From positions 2,976,222 to 3,040,221 of the forward strand of contig NZ_LR733284.1 of NCBI RefSeq assembly GCF_902506375.1: a stretch of 64,000 bases of DNA, written 5' to 3'. The notes beneath the pieces were generated by a model that did not search any database, was not told where the DNA came from, and saw only the letters and a program-made list of their open reading frames with translations. The translations under genes and the position numbers were made by a program. Below, piece by piece: positions 17,850 to 26,214 of this stretch (position 1 is its first letter; every line of letters starts with the position of its first letter). Source of the DNA: Microbacterium sp. 8M (GTDB lineage Bacteria; Actinomycetota; Actinomycetes; Actinomycetales; Microbacteriaceae).

Positions 17850-18740
17850 TCAGCGCAGCACCCGCCCTGCCTCGGCGCGGATCTCCGCGGCGATCGCGTC
17901 GAGCAGCTCGGAGCGCAGGTTCCACTGCTGCCAGAACAGCGGTGACGTGGTCTCCCCGTCGTCGAGGCGCACCAGCCGCCCGTCGGCGAGGCCGGGCTCG
18001 GCGTGCGGCACCGGAAGCAGCGCCCAGCCCAGCCCCAGCTCCACCGCCACCGAGAAGTCCGCCGACGCCGGCACGTGATGGCGCGGCACGGGCCACGGAT
18101 CCACGCCCCGCTCGCGCAGCCAGTCCTGCTGCATCAGGTCGCGGCGGTCGAAGTCGACGAACGGCGCGCGGTAGAGCGCGTCGGCCGTCACCCCGTCGGG
18201 GAACCACCGGCGCGCGAACCCGGGTGAAGCGGCGGCCACGTAGCGCAGCGCGCCGAGCGCCTCCACCCGGCAGCCGCCGACCGGCTCCGACTCGCTGGTC
18301 ACGGCGGCCATCACCGTGCCCGACTCGAGCAGCCGCGCCGTGAAGTTCTGGTCGTCGCGATGCAGGTCGAACTCGACGTCGTACCGTTCGGACAGGCGCG
18401 CGAGCGGTGCGAGGAACCACGTCGCCATCGAGTCCGCGTTGACGGCGAGCGGGATGCGCACCCGCGCGCCCTCCGCTTCGCCGGCGAGTCCGAAGCCGGC
18501 GATCGCATCGCGCTCGAGGAGGGCGACCTGGCGGCCGAACCGCGCCACCGCCTCCCCTGCCTCGGTGGCGCGTGCCGGCTTGCTGCGCACGACCAGGATC
18601 CGCCCGAGCTGCTGCTCGAGGGTCTTGATCCGCTGGCTCACCGCGGAGGGGGTCAGCAGCAGGCGGCGAGCGGCCGCATCGAAGCTGCCCTCGTCGAGCA
18701 CCGCGGCGACCGTGCGCGCCGATTCCGGATCCACCTGCAC
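17850..18740 (-). CDS. LysR-type regulator of the ArgP/LysG group
   Basis: 296 residues. HTH at residues 15-40 (GSFDAAARRLLLTPSAVSQRIKTLEQQLG), then the substrate-binding domain (RIPLAVNADSMATWF, as in LysG/ArgP). It is divergent from a lysE-type exporter gene with 70 bases between starts. That is the arrangement of lysG-lysE in Corynebacterium glutamicum, where LysG activates export when lysine or arginine accumulates. The start is GTG (GTG-CAG-GTG-GAT); an overlapping ATG two bases upstream is out of frame. Confidence 0.9.
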   Translation of the reverse strand: MQVDPESARTVAAVLDEGSFDAAARRLLLTPSAVSQRIKTLEQQLGRILVVRSKPARATEAGEAVARFGRQVALLERDAIAGFGLAGEAEGARVRIPLAVNADSMATWFLAPLARLSERYDVEFDLHRDDQNFTARLLESGTVMAAVTSESEPVGGCRVEALGALRYVAAASPGFARRWFPDGVTADALYRAPFVDFDRRDLMQQDWLRERGVDPWPVPRHHVPASADFSVAVELGLGWALLPVPHAEPGLADGRLVRLDDGETTSPLFWQQWNLRSELLDAIAAEIRAEAGRVLR

Positions 18741-18810
18741 ATCAGTGATCCTAATCTCGCTTAAGGAATCTTCGCTGGAACTGAATCATTCGCCGACCTA
18801 CGCTCGGAAC
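18741..18810. promoter_or_regulatory. Divergent promoter region of the ArgP/LysE pair
   Basis: Seventy bases, less GC-rich than its surroundings, between the two GTG starts. It must contain both promoters and the LysR-type binding site. I could not single out a convincing -35/-10 pair; TACGCT at 18799-18804 is a possible -10 for the exporter but would leave only six bases before the start. Confidence 0.4.
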
Positions 18811-19488
18811 GTGCTCACCCTCCTCGCCGGCCTCGGCCTCATGTTCTCGCTCATCGTCGCCGTCGGCGCCCAGAACGTGTACGTGCTGCGCCAGGGACTG
18901 CGACGGGAGCACGTGCTGCCGGTCGTGCTCATCTGCGCCGCCTCGGACGCGGCGCTCGTGCTCGCAGGGACGGCCGGGCTGGGCTATCTCGTGAAGACCC
19001 TCCCCTGGCTCATCGTCGTCGCGCGCTGGGCAGGGGCGATCTCCCTCGTGCTGTACGGGATCCTCGCCGCCCGGCGGGCGTGGCGCTCCGGGGGCGAGGC
19101 GCTGATCGCCGACGGCGCGGACAGCCCCGCCGACGGCCCGGCCGGCCTGCCCTCCGCCGTCGCCGGCACCGCGACGCTCACCCGCACGGCCCCGCTGGCG
19201 CCGGTGATCCTCGCCACGCTCGCGTTCACCTGGCTGAACCCGAACGTGTACCTCGACACCGTGCTGCTCATCGGGTCGATCGCCGCGACGCACGGCGACC
19301 AGCGCTGGCTGTTCGCCGCGGGCGCGATCACCGCGAGCGTCGTGTGGTTCTTCGGCCTCGGCTACGGCGCCCGCCACCTGGGGCGTTGGCTGCGCACGCC
19401 GCGCGCCTGGCGGATCCTGGACACCGGCATCGCTGTGCTGCTCGTGGCGATGGGGATCGGCCTCGTGCTGCCGGTCTTCTTCGGCTGA
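18811..19488 (+). CDS. lysE: LysE/ArgO-family basic amino acid exporter
   Basis: 225 residues, about six membrane helices. The first helix (LAGLGLMFSLIVAVGAQNVYVLRQGL) has the GAQN signature of LysE/ArgO, and TFTWLNPNVYLDTVLLIG is the second half-site. It exports lysine/arginine to avoid toxic build-up. The GTG start was chosen because the family begins some ten residues before the GAQN helix; ATG at 18841 would cut into it. Controlled most likely by the divergent ArgP-type regulator. Confidence 0.9.
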   Translation: MLTLLAGLGLMFSLIVAVGAQNVYVLRQGLRREHVLPVVLICAASDAALVLAGTAGLGYLVKTLPWLIVVARWAGAISLVLYGILAARRAWRSGGEALIADGADSPADGPAGLPSAVAGTATLTRTAPLAPVILATLAFTWLNPNVYLDTVLLIGSIAATHGDQRWLFAAGAITASVVWFFGLGYGARHLGRWLRTPRAWRILDTGIAVLLVAMGIGLVLPVFFG

Positions 19489-19522
19489 GGCCCGCCGTCG
19501 GCTGAGGCCCCCGTCGTCCGCT

Positions 19523-19544
19523 GAGCCGGCGACAGCGCCGGCTC
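19523..19544. terminator. Hairpin between convergent lysE and tetR
   Basis: GAGCCGGCG and CGCCGGCTC pair perfectly over nine bases with the tetraloop ACAG. It lies in the 77-base gap between two convergent genes, so probably stops both. Confidence 0.65.
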
Positions 19545-19565
19545 GAGCGGCACCCGCCGGTCCCG

Positions 19566-20129
19566 TCAGCGGAAGAGGGCGATGATCGCGTCCCGGCGCG
19601 CCGCCTCGAGGGCGGGATCGAGACGCCCCGACGCCGCCAGTCGCGCGACGCCGTGCAGGAGGCTCCACAGCAGCTCAGCCCGCACGACGGCATCCGCACC
19701 CTCCGCCCCGCTCGCGGAGGCGGCCCGGAGGAAGGGCGCGAACGCGTCCCGCAGCGGCGCAGGCGTCTCCTCCGCCGCGAACACGATGCGGGTGCGCGCC
19801 TCGAACATCGCGTCGTAGAGGGCGGGGTGCTCGTGCGCGAAAGCGAGGTAGGCCTGCACGACGTGCGCGAGCGGATCCGCTTCGCCGGCCGGCTCGGCCA
19901 GGACCGCCCCCATCTCCAGGAAGCCGTCGATCATGACCTGCTCGACGATCTCGTCACGACCGGCGGGGAAGCAGCGATACAGGATCGGCTGGCTGAACCC
20001 GATCTCCTCGGCGAGCCGGCGCACGGTCACGGCCGGCCACCCCTCCGTCTCGGCGACCCGCCGCGCGGCGTCGACGATGGCGCGGGAACGGTCGGCGATA
20101 TCCGCACGGGGTGACGTTGACGGGGTCAT
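19566..20129 (-). CDS. TetR-family regulator with its own operators upstream
   Basis: 187 residues. HTH at about residues 35-60 (VTVRRLAEEIGFSQPILYRCFPAGRDEI). The C-terminal domain is of the common TetR_C type with conserved Trp in LLWSLLHGVARLAASGRL. It is divergent from a small membrane protein gene; 54 bases separate the starts and hold two perfect 15-bp palindromes. Autorepression and control of the membrane protein are therefore very likely. Confidence 0.9.
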   Translation of the reverse strand: MTPSTSPRADIADRSRAIVDAARRVAETEGWPAVTVRRLAEEIGFSQPILYRCFPAGRDEIVEQVMIDGFLEMGAVLAEPAGEADPLAHVVQAYLAFAHEHPALYDAMFEARTRIVFAAEETPAPLRDAFAPFLRAASASGAEGADAVVRAELLWSLLHGVARLAASGRLDPALEAARRDAIIALFR

Positions 20130-20137
20130 GCGTCGAT

Positions 20138-20168
20138 GTTAGCATCGCTAACTGTTAGCACTGCTAAC
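20138..20168. promoter_or_regulatory. Two tandem TetR operators
   Basis: GTTAGCATCGCTAAC at 20138-20152 and GTTAGCACTGCTAAC at 20154-20168. Each is GTTAGC-n3-GCTAAC with perfect 6-bp arms; the centres are 16 bp apart. They lie 9 bases from the tetR start and 15 bases from the membrane protein start, covering both promoters. Confidence 0.85.
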
Positions 20169-20183
20169 CGAGAGGAGAAGCCC

Positions 20184-20657
20184 ATGTCCGCCGTCATCAT
20201 CGTCACCGCCATCGGCGCGATCGCCGCCATCGCCGTCATCTTCGGCACGGATGTGCTCGCCGCCGTCGTCCTGCGCGCCGTCTATGCCGAGGTCGACGCC
20301 CGCACCCTCGTCCAGGTCGTCGGCCGCGGACACTACTACGGCGACCGACGGCTGCCCGTCGTCGGCGTCGCGAGCGTCGTGCTCACCGCGGCGACCGCCG
20401 CACTCTCGGCATTCTGGGGCAGCGCGGCCGCCGCCGTTCTCGCGGCCGTCGCGCTCGCCGCTCTCGTGGTCTGGCTGGTGCTGTTCGGCACGGTAGCGAA
20501 GCCCATCAACACGACGCTCACCGCGGCCGCACTGGCCGGCACCGTGCCCGCGGACGCTCGCGCGCTGCAGGATCGATGGGAGTCGATCATCCCGCTGCGC
20601 GCGACCCTGCAGGGGCTCGCCCTGGTGCTGCTCTGCGTCGCCCTGGCCGTGCGCTGA
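20184..20657 (+). CDS. Small four-helix membrane protein, DUF1772-like
   Basis: 157 residues with four hydrophobic segments (about 3-30, 58-78, 82-103, 138-156) and, between the third and fourth, a loop with KPINTTLTA and a Trp-containing RWESIIPLRA. This layout resembles DUF1772/anthrone-oxygenase-like proteins, which have an NxxN...W signature; family membership is inferred. ATG at 20184 has AGGAG eight bases upstream; an upstream in-frame start would begin within the operators. Its expression is probably held by the divergent TetR, suggesting induction by a small molecule. Confidence 0.75.
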   Translation: MSAVIIVTAIGAIAAIAVIFGTDVLAAVVLRAVYAEVDARTLVQVVGRGHYYGDRRLPVVGVASVVLTAATAALSAFWGSAAAAVLAAVALAALVVWLVLFGTVAKPINTTLTAAALAGTVPADARALQDRWESIIPLRATLQGLALVLLCVALAVR

Positions 20658-20699
20658 TCCACGACAGCATCACCGCCAGGACCACTCCCGGGACGGAGC

Positions 20700-21059
20700 T
20701 CAGCGCCCGTCGATCTCCGCGAGCCGGAACGCGACGAGTTCGCGGATGAGATCCTCGGGGATCGCGGATCCCGGCGCGAAACGGATGGCGCCCGTGCTCC
20801 ACTCCGCGCCGTCGACGCCTTCGACGAGCCCGGCCACGGCGGCGACCGCCGCGCTGCTGAAGGGATAGACGCCGAGGTGCTTCGCGGCGCGGATCGCCGA
20901 GATCACGGCCTTGCCGTGATGCTTCAGCGCCGGCATGCGATAACTGATCGCCTGCTCCGCATCGGGCGCGAGCTCCTGCGCGATCGCGTACACGCGGGCC
21001 AGCGCCGCACGATCGGAGTCGTCCTCGACACCGGCGAGATAGTCGTCCACCGCACCCAT
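20700..21059 (-). CDS. DUF1801 (YdhG-like) protein
   Basis: 119 residues, the usual size of this family. Visible signature: EQAISYRMPALKHHGKAVISAIRAAKHLGVYPFS and a C-terminal IRFAPGSAIPEDLIRELVAFRLAEI. The related Bacillus Fra protein acts as an iron chaperone; for most members, including this one, function is not known. ATG at 21059 with AGGA upstream. It is monocistronic, convergent with the DUF1772-like gene. Confidence 0.8.
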   Translation of the reverse strand: MGAVDDYLAGVEDDSDRAALARVYAIAQELAPDAEQAISYRMPALKHHGKAVISAIRAAKHLGVYPFSSAAVAAVAGLVEGVDGAEWSTGAIRFAPGSAIPEDLIRELVAFRLAEIDGR

Positions 21060-21110
21060 GCGGTCATCCTGGCACGCGAAGGGTGCGGCGCGCACCCCCA
21101 CCGGAACGAC

Positions 21111-21144
21111 GAAGGCCCGCCCCGGCGAACCGGGACGGGCCTTC
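21111..21144. terminator. Terminator hairpin of the rplK-rplA transcript
   Basis: GAAGGCCCGCCCCGG and CCGGGACGGGCCTTC pair over 15 bp with one mismatch and a 4-base loop, 35 bases past the rplA stop. Confidence 0.75.
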
Positions 21145-21151
21145 GTGCGAG

Positions 21152-21175
21152 CCCTTCGACGGGCTCAGCGACCGG
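21152..21175 (+). repeat. Dispersed palindromic repeat copy
   Basis: CCCTTCGACGGGCTCAGCG plus ACCGG, a variant of the repeat at 12845, four bases from the rplA stop codon. Confidence 0.6.
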
Positions 21176-21179
21176 ATGG

Positions 21180-21869
21180 TCAGATGGCGTTGACGTCCAG
21201 CGGGATACCGGGGCCGAACGTGGTCGACACGGCGCCCTTCTGGATGTAACGGCCCTTCGAGCTGGACGGCTTGAGGCGAACGATCTCCTCGAGCGCGGCC
21301 TTCATGTTCTCGCCGAGCTGCTCGGCCGAGAACGACGCCTTGCCGACGACGAAGTGCACGTTGGCGTGCTTGTCGACGCGGAACTCGATCTTTCCTCCCT
21401 TGATCTCCTCCACGGCCTTGGCCGGGTTCGGGGTCACGGTGCCGGTCTTCGGGTTCGGCATCAGGCCGCGGGGACCGAGCACCTTGCCGAGACGGCCGAC
21501 CTGGCCCATGAGCTCCGGGGTGGCGACGGCCGCGTCGAACGCGGTCCAGCCGCCGGCGACCTTCTCGATGAGCTCGGCGCCGCCGACCTCGTCCGCACCC
21601 GCGGCGATCGCGGCCTCAGCGGCCGGACCCGTCGCGAACACGATGACGCGGGCGGTCTTGCCGGTGCCGTGCGGGAGGATGACGGTGCCGCGCACCATCT
21701 GGTCCGCCTTGCGCGGGTCGACGGAGAGCTTCAGCGCGACCTCGACGGTGGAGTCGAACTTCGCGGAGCCGGTCTCCTTCGCCAGGGCGACGGCCTCGGC
21801 GGGGGTGTAGAAGCGGTCTGCCTCGATCTTCGCGGCAGCAGCGTTGTAAGCCTTGGACTTGGTAGCCAT
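21180..21869 (-). CDS. rplA: 50S ribosomal protein L1
   Basis: 229 residues. Begins [21 protein letters not shown] and carries the L1 signature ([23 protein letters not shown]). L1 binds 23S rRNA at the mobile L1 stalk and in many bacteria represses its own operon. It follows rplK after 11 bases and is followed by a strong hairpin. Confidence 0.98.
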   Translation of the reverse strand: MATKSKAYNAAAAKIEADRFYTPAEAVALAKETGSAKFDSTVEVALKLSVDPRKADQMVRGTVILPHGTGKTARVIVFATGPAAEAAIAAGADEVGGAELIEKVAGGWTAFDAAVATPELMGQVGRLGKVLGPRGLMPNPKTGTVTPNPAKAVEEIKGGKIEFRVDKHANVHFVVGKASFSAEQLGENMKAALEEIVRLKPSSSKGRYIQKGAVSTTFGPGIPLDVNAI

Positions 21870-21880
21870 TGTTATCTCCC

Positions 21881-22312
21881 TCAGCCCTCGACCGTGATGC
21901 CCATGGAGCGGGCGGTTCCGGCGATGATCTTGGACGCGGCGTCGATGTCGTTCGCGTTCAGGTCGGCCTGCTTCTGCTCGGCGATCTGACGGACCTGCTC
22001 GGCGGTGATCTTCGCGACCTTGACGGTGTGCGGAGTGGCGGAGCCCTTCTGCACGCCCGCAGCCTTCTTGATCAGCTCGGCGGCCGGCGGCGTCTTCAGG
22101 ATGAACGTGAAGCTGCGGTCCTCGTAGACGGTGATCTCGACGGGGATGACGTTGCCGCGCTGCGACTCGGTCGCCGCGTTGTACGCCTTGCAGAACTCCA
22201 TGATGTTGACGCCATGCTGACCGAGCGCGGGGCCGATCGGCGGCGCCGGGTTGGCAGCGCCGGCGTTGATCTGGAGCTTGATCAGGCCGGTCACCTTCTT
22301 CTTCGGTGCCAT
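21881..22312 (-). CDS. rplK: 50S ribosomal protein L11
   Basis: 143 residues, standard length. [45 protein letters not shown] is spread over the N-terminal domain; the C-terminal domain has the signature region [20 protein letters not shown] and ends [13 protein letters not shown]11 forms the GTPase-associated centre with 23S rRNA. Transcribed with rplA; a hairpin upstream separates it from nusG, so it has its own promoter, possibly with -10 TAGACT at 22437-22432 (minus strand). Confidence 0.98.
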
Positions 22313-22339
22313 AGTGATTCCTTTCTCGAGCGGCTCGGG

Positions 22340-22362
22340 CCCTTCGACGAGCTCAGGGACCG
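22340..22362 (+). repeat. Dispersed palindromic repeat copy in the rplK leader
   Basis: CCCTTCGACGAGCTCAGGG plus ACCG. It lies 28 bases in front of the rplK start codon, within the likely mRNA leader. Confidence 0.65.
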
Positions 22363-22492
22363 AGTTTCTCTCCCGCAGATCCGGCATCTCCGGAGCGCGG
22401 TGATGTTCGCGTGCCAGACGCAAACCATAAGAGTCTACCGGATCCGGGCGGGCTCCGCGTTCACGATCCGGTGCACACCAGCCGCAACACGA

Positions 22493-22521
22493 GAACGGCC
22501 GCCCCAAAGGGACGGCCGTTC
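22493..22521 (-). terminator. Terminator after nusG
   Basis: GAACGGCCGCCCC and GGGACGGCCGTTC pair with one mismatch around an AAA loop. It begins 16 bases past the nusG stop. It separates tRNA-Trp/secE/nusG from rplK-rplA. Confidence 0.75.
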
Positions 22522-22536
22522 TTCGTGCGACGGATG

Positions 22537-23568
22537 TCAGATCATCTTGGTGACCTGGTCGAACGACAGCTCGACCGGCGTCTCGCGCTCGAAGAGCGAG
22601 ACGAGCACGGTGAGCTTGCCGCTCTCCGGCTTGATCTCGGAGATGGATCCGGGCAGGCCCGCGAACGAGCCCTCCTTGATCGTGATGGTCTCGCCGATCT
22701 CGAAGTCGACCTCGGCCGCGAGCGGACGCGCCACGGCGGTGCCGCCCTTGGCCGCGACGGCCTTGGCGGTCGGGACGTCCTTGACCTCGACGAGCGACTT
22801 CAGCATGTTGAAGGCCTCTTCGAAGCGCAGCGGCGTCGGGTTGTGCGCGTTGCCGACGAAGCCGGTGACACCGGGCGTGTGCCGGACGACGGACCAGGTG
22901 TCCTCGTTCAGCTCCATGCGCACGAGCACGTAGCCGGGGATCCGGACGCGCGTGACCATCTTGCGCTGGCCGTTCTTGATCTCGACGACGTCCTCCATCG
23001 GGACCTCGATCTGGTAGATGTCGTCCTCGACCTCGAGCGTCGACTTGCGCTGCTCGATGTTGGCCTTCACCTTGCGCTCGAAGCCGGCGTAGGAGTGGAT
23101 GACGTACCACTTGCCGGGGAGCATGCGCAGATCGGCCTTGAAGGCCTCGTACGGGTCCTCCTCGGCGTCGGCGTCATCCGCCTCGGCCGCGTCGTCCTCG
23201 CCGTTCACGTCGGGACCGTCATAGGGCGTGACCTCGTCGGCCGCTGCGGCTTCGCGCTCGGCGGCCTCCTCGGCCACGGAGTCGTTGAGCACCTCGGCGG
23301 CAGCCTCGGACTCGGCCGCCTGGTCCAGGTTGAGAGCGTCGTTCACGATCGCGTCTGCCTCCGGGTCTTCTTCGAAATCGATGTCTTCGTCGTCCGCGTC
23401 ATCGTCGTCGTCGCCCTCGATGTGCAGAGCGACGCGCTCCGCGGGGGTGACGGCGCGCTCCTCGAAAGCGAGGATGTCGCCCTCCTGGGCCTCGTCGTCC
23501 TCGCTGGACTGCTCGGCGGCGGTCGCCCAGTCGACGTCGTCTCCGAGGTAACGTTCGCGTTCGGACAC
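22537..23568 (-). CDS. nusG: Transcription termination/antitermination factor NusG with long acidic N-terminal extension
   Basis: 343 residues, nearly twice the ~180 of E. coli NusG. The NGN domain starts near residue 153 ([22 protein letters not shown]) and the KOW domain ends the protein ([28 protein letters not shown]). Residues 1-150 are rich in Asp, Glu and Ala ([20 protein letters not shown] around 51-70) and look disordered. Extended acidic N-termini are known in actinobacterial NusG. It couples RNA polymerase to ribosome or Rho. It follows secE by 55 bases and ends at a terminator. Confidence 0.96.
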   Translation of the reverse strand: MSERERYLGDDVDWATAAEQSSEDDEAQEGDILAFEERAVTPAERVALHIEGDDDDDADDEDIDFEEDPEADAIVNDALNLDQAAESEAAAEVLNDSVAEEAAEREAAAADEVTPYDGPDVNGEDDAAEADDADAEEDPYEAFKADLRMLPGKWYVIHSYAGFERKVKANIEQRKSTLEVEDDIYQIEVPMEDVVEIKNGQRKMVTRVRIPGYVLVRMELNEDTWSVVRHTPGVTGFVGNAHNPTPLRFEEAFNMLKSLVEVKDVPTAKAVAAKGGTAVARPLAAEVDFEIGETITIKEGSFAGLPGSISEIKPESGKLTVLVSLFERETPVELSFDQVTKMI

Positions 23569-23623
23569 TTGTTCTTCTCTCCTTCAGGTTCGACCCGGGG
23601 TCAGCTGCCGCCGGGCCGCGGGA

Positions 23624-23899
23624 TCACGCGGTTTTCCCGGGAACCCCGAAGACTTGCGTCGTCAGCCACGAGAAGGCCATGTCGAGCCCGTACACCAGCG
23701 CCATCATCACGATGACGAATCCCAGAACGACCAGGGTGTACTTGACGAGCTCCTTGCGCGTGGGGGTGACCACCTTGCGGAGCTCCGCGATCACCTGACG
23801 GAAGAACAGCGCGATGCGGCCGAAGAAGCCGAGCTTCTTGTCGCGTCCCGCGCCGCCGTTCGCCGTGGAGACCACAGCGCCCGATGCGTCCTGAACCAT
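23624..23899 (-). CDS. secE: Preprotein translocase subunit SecE
   Basis: 91 residues with one C-terminal membrane helix (TLVVLGFVIVMMALVYGLDMAF) preceded by the conserved amphipathic segment FFRQVIAELRKVVTPTRKEL. It clamps SecY in the SecYEG channel. The start MVQDASG was chosen because the frame further upstream runs into tRNA-Trp. Order tRNA-Trp, secE, nusG is conserved in bacteria. Confidence 0.97.
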   Translation of the reverse strand: MVQDASGAVVSTANGGAGRDKKLGFFGRIALFFRQVIAELRKVVTPTRKELVKYTLVVLGFVIVMMALVYGLDMAFSWLTTQVFGVPGKTA

Positions 23900-23938
23900 C
23901 CTCGAGTACCTTTCGTATGCCGGCTGCGCGCCGACGCG

Positions 23939-24011
<73 letters not shown>

Positions 24012-24029
24012 AGAGGTCCGGAGACCTCT
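24012..24029 (-). other. Small hairpin directly 5' of tRNA-Trp
   Basis: AGAGGTC-CGGA-GACCTCT, a perfect 7-bp stem with a GNRA-like loop, abuts the 5' end of the tRNA. It could guide processing of the precursor or be part of the leader. A weak promoter candidate on the minus strand lies further up (TACACT at 24105-24100). Confidence 0.45.
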
Positions 24030-24267
24030 GTCCGCCTTCCCCCGTCGTTCCGGGAGACCCGGGGCACGGCGAAAGAATGCAGACAACAACTGCTCGTCCA
24101 GTGTACGGCATGCGCACGGGCCCTCCGAACCGGGCGCGCATCCCGGGCGCGGCACACGCGCTCTCGTCCCCTCTCCTCCGCACCTCCGAGCGGCCCCGGC
24201 CCGCCGTTGTTAGGCTCGGCATGCGGCCGGAACCCGACACGGACCACGCGGCCCGGAGGGAGCATCG

Positions 24268-26130
24268 ATGGCAGCGGAGGATCGGGCGCGCCCGCACGCG
24301 CAGCAGTTCCAGGTGGACCTCCGCGGCGTCGTCGACCTGCTCAGCCGGCACATCTACTCCGGCCCGCGCGTCTATCTGCGCGAACTGCTGCAGAACGCCC
24401 GCGACGCCATCACGGCCCGTCGGGAGGTCGACGGATCCGGCGGGACGATCCGGATCCGCCCGCTCCCGGGGCCCGGGGGCGAGTTCGTGCTCAGCGACGA
24501 CGGCGTGGGCCTCACCGCGGACGAGGTCGCCGAACTGCTCGCGACGGTCGGCCGCAGCTCCAAGCGCGACATCTTCGACCTGCCCCGCGACGACTACCTC
24601 GGTCAGTTCGGCATCGGCCTGCTCAGCTGCTTCATGGTCGCGGACGAGATCGTCATCCGCTCCCGCAGCGCCCGCGGCGGCAGTGCGGTCGAATGGATCG
24701 GATCCGCCGACGGCACTTTCCGCGTGCGCGAGCTCGACGAGGAGCTGCCCATCGGCACCAGCGTGCACCTGGTGCCGCGATTCGACGCCGGCGATCTGCT
24801 GCGCGCCGATGCCGTCCGCGAGCTCGCGACAGCCTTCGCCGAGTTCCTGCCCGTGACCGTGCTGCTCGAACTGCCCGGCGGCGACATCCCGATCACGCAC
24901 GACGCACCCTTCCTGGATCCGCGGCAGGACCCTGCGGCGGCCGTGGCCTACGGTCGCGAGCTGATCGGATCCACGCCGCTCGACGTCATCGAGCTCACCG
25001 AACCGGCCACGGGCACGCGCGGAGTGGCGTACGTGCTCCCCTTCGCCCCTCCGCCCGGTGCACGCCAGGCGACGCGGATGTACCTCGGCCGCATGCTGCT
25101 GTCCGAGCGCACCGACGAAGTGCTGCCGGAGTGGGCGTTCTTCGTGCGCGCCGTGATCGACTCCACCGGGCTGAACCCCACGGCGAGCCGCGAGTCCCTG
25201 GTCGACGACGAGGCGCTCGCACGCGTGCGCGAGCAGCTCGGCGCAGCGCTGCGGCGCTGGGTGCTCGAGCTCGGCCTGGGCGCGCCGGACCGTCTCGCGC
25301 AGTTCGTCGCGGTGCACGAGGTCGGCCTGAAGTCCCTCGTCCGTCACGACGACGAGCTCGCCCGGTTCATCACGCGCTGGCTGAGCGTGGAGACCACCCA
25401 CGGCACCATGAGCGTCGGCGAGCTCGCCGATCGGTACAAGCGGATCCGGTTCGCGGCGACCGTGGACGAGTTCCGCCAGGTCGCCGGCATCAGCCGCGCC
25501 GAGCAGATCCTGGTCAACGGCGGCTACCTGTACGACGCGGATCTGATCCGGCGCCTGCCCGAGCTCTACCCGGACGTCACCGTGGAACAGGTCGACGTCG
25601 TGGGCGAATTGGATCGGCTGGATCCGCCGCCTCTGGACGACAGGGCGGCAGCGGTCGCCCTCGAGGATCGCGCGACCGGCGTGCTCGCCGAGGTCGGCTG
25701 CGCGGTCGTGGTGCGCACGATCGATCAGCCGGACCTGCCCTCGCTGTACGTCGCGGACCCCGCCGTTCTGCGCCGCATCGATCGCACAAGGACCAAAGGG
25801 ATCACCGGCAGCCTCTGGGGCGGCGTGCTGGACCGCATCGACGGGGCGGCGGGCGACCGCCGGGAAGACGATGCCGCGGCCCGGCTGTGCCTGAACTGGT
25901 CGAACCGTGTCGTGCGGTCGCTGAGCGCGGTCGGCGACGACGCCGTGTTCGCCCGCACCGTGCAGCTGCTCTACATCCAGGCGCTGCTCGCAGGTCACCG
26001 ACCGCTCGGCGACGCCGACCGTGCCCTGATGACCGGCGCTCTCTCCGACCTGGTCGCCCTGTCGGCCGGAGTGAGCGATGTCGAGATGCCCCCGTTGGCG
26101 GACGACGGCGATCCCCTCACTCCGTCCTGA
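24268..26130 (+). CDS. Hsp90-family ATPase (HtpG-like, divergent)
   Basis: 620 residues. The N-terminal GHKL ATPase domain has YLRELLQNARDAI (metal-binding Asn43), SDDGVGLTADEV (Asp77/Asp78) and the lid glycine motif YLGQFGIGLLSCFMVADEI (112-117). The middle domain contains PEWAFFVRAVIDSTGLNPTASRESL with the Arg that contacts ATP gamma-phosphate in Hsp90. The C-terminal part (470-620) is divergent and short, so its dimerisation mode is unclear. It differs from canonical HtpG and is paired with a giant TPR protein starting 84 bases downstream. It is not near other chaperone genes. Promoter probably in the 256-base gap after tRNA-Trp (TAGGCT near 24211 as a -10 candidate). Confidence 0.88.
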   Translation: MAAEDRARPHAQQFQVDLRGVVDLLSRHIYSGPRVYLRELLQNARDAITARREVDGSGGTIRIRPLPGPGGEFVLSDDGVGLTADEVAELLATVGRSSKRDIFDLPRDDYLGQFGIGLLSCFMVADEIVIRSRSARGGSAVEWIGSADGTFRVRELDEELPIGTSVHLVPRFDAGDLLRADAVRELATAFAEFLPVTVLLELPGGDIPITHDAPFLDPRQDPAAAVAYGRELIGSTPLDVIELTEPATGTRGVAYVLPFAPPPGARQATRMYLGRMLLSERTDEVLPEWAFFVRAVIDSTGLNPTASRESLVDDEALARVREQLGAALRRWVLELGLGAPDRLAQFVAVHEVGLKSLVRHDDELARFITRWLSVETTHGTMSVGELADRYKRIRFAATVDEFRQVAGISRAEQILVNGGYLYDADLIRRLPELYPDVTVEQVDVVGELDRLDPPPLDDRAAAVALEDRATGVLAEVGCAVVVRTIDQPDLPSLYVADPAVLRRIDRTRTKGITGSLWGGVLDRIDGAAGDRREDDAAARLCLNWSNRVVRSLSAVGDDAVFARTVQLLYIQALLAGHRPLGDADRALMTGALSDLVALSAGVSDVEMPPLADDGDPLTPS

Positions 26131-26214
26131 CGGCAGGACCGATTTCCCTCGCCTCGACAGCGCACGCGGCACTTCCCGCCCACACGATGGGCACGTACAG
26201 ACCCGGAGGACGAC

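Noticed and set aside
20138..20168. Two tandem repeats as a possible attachment site or small repeat array.
   Set aside because: They are perfect palindromes exactly between a tetR gene and a divergent gene, which is fully explained by operators.
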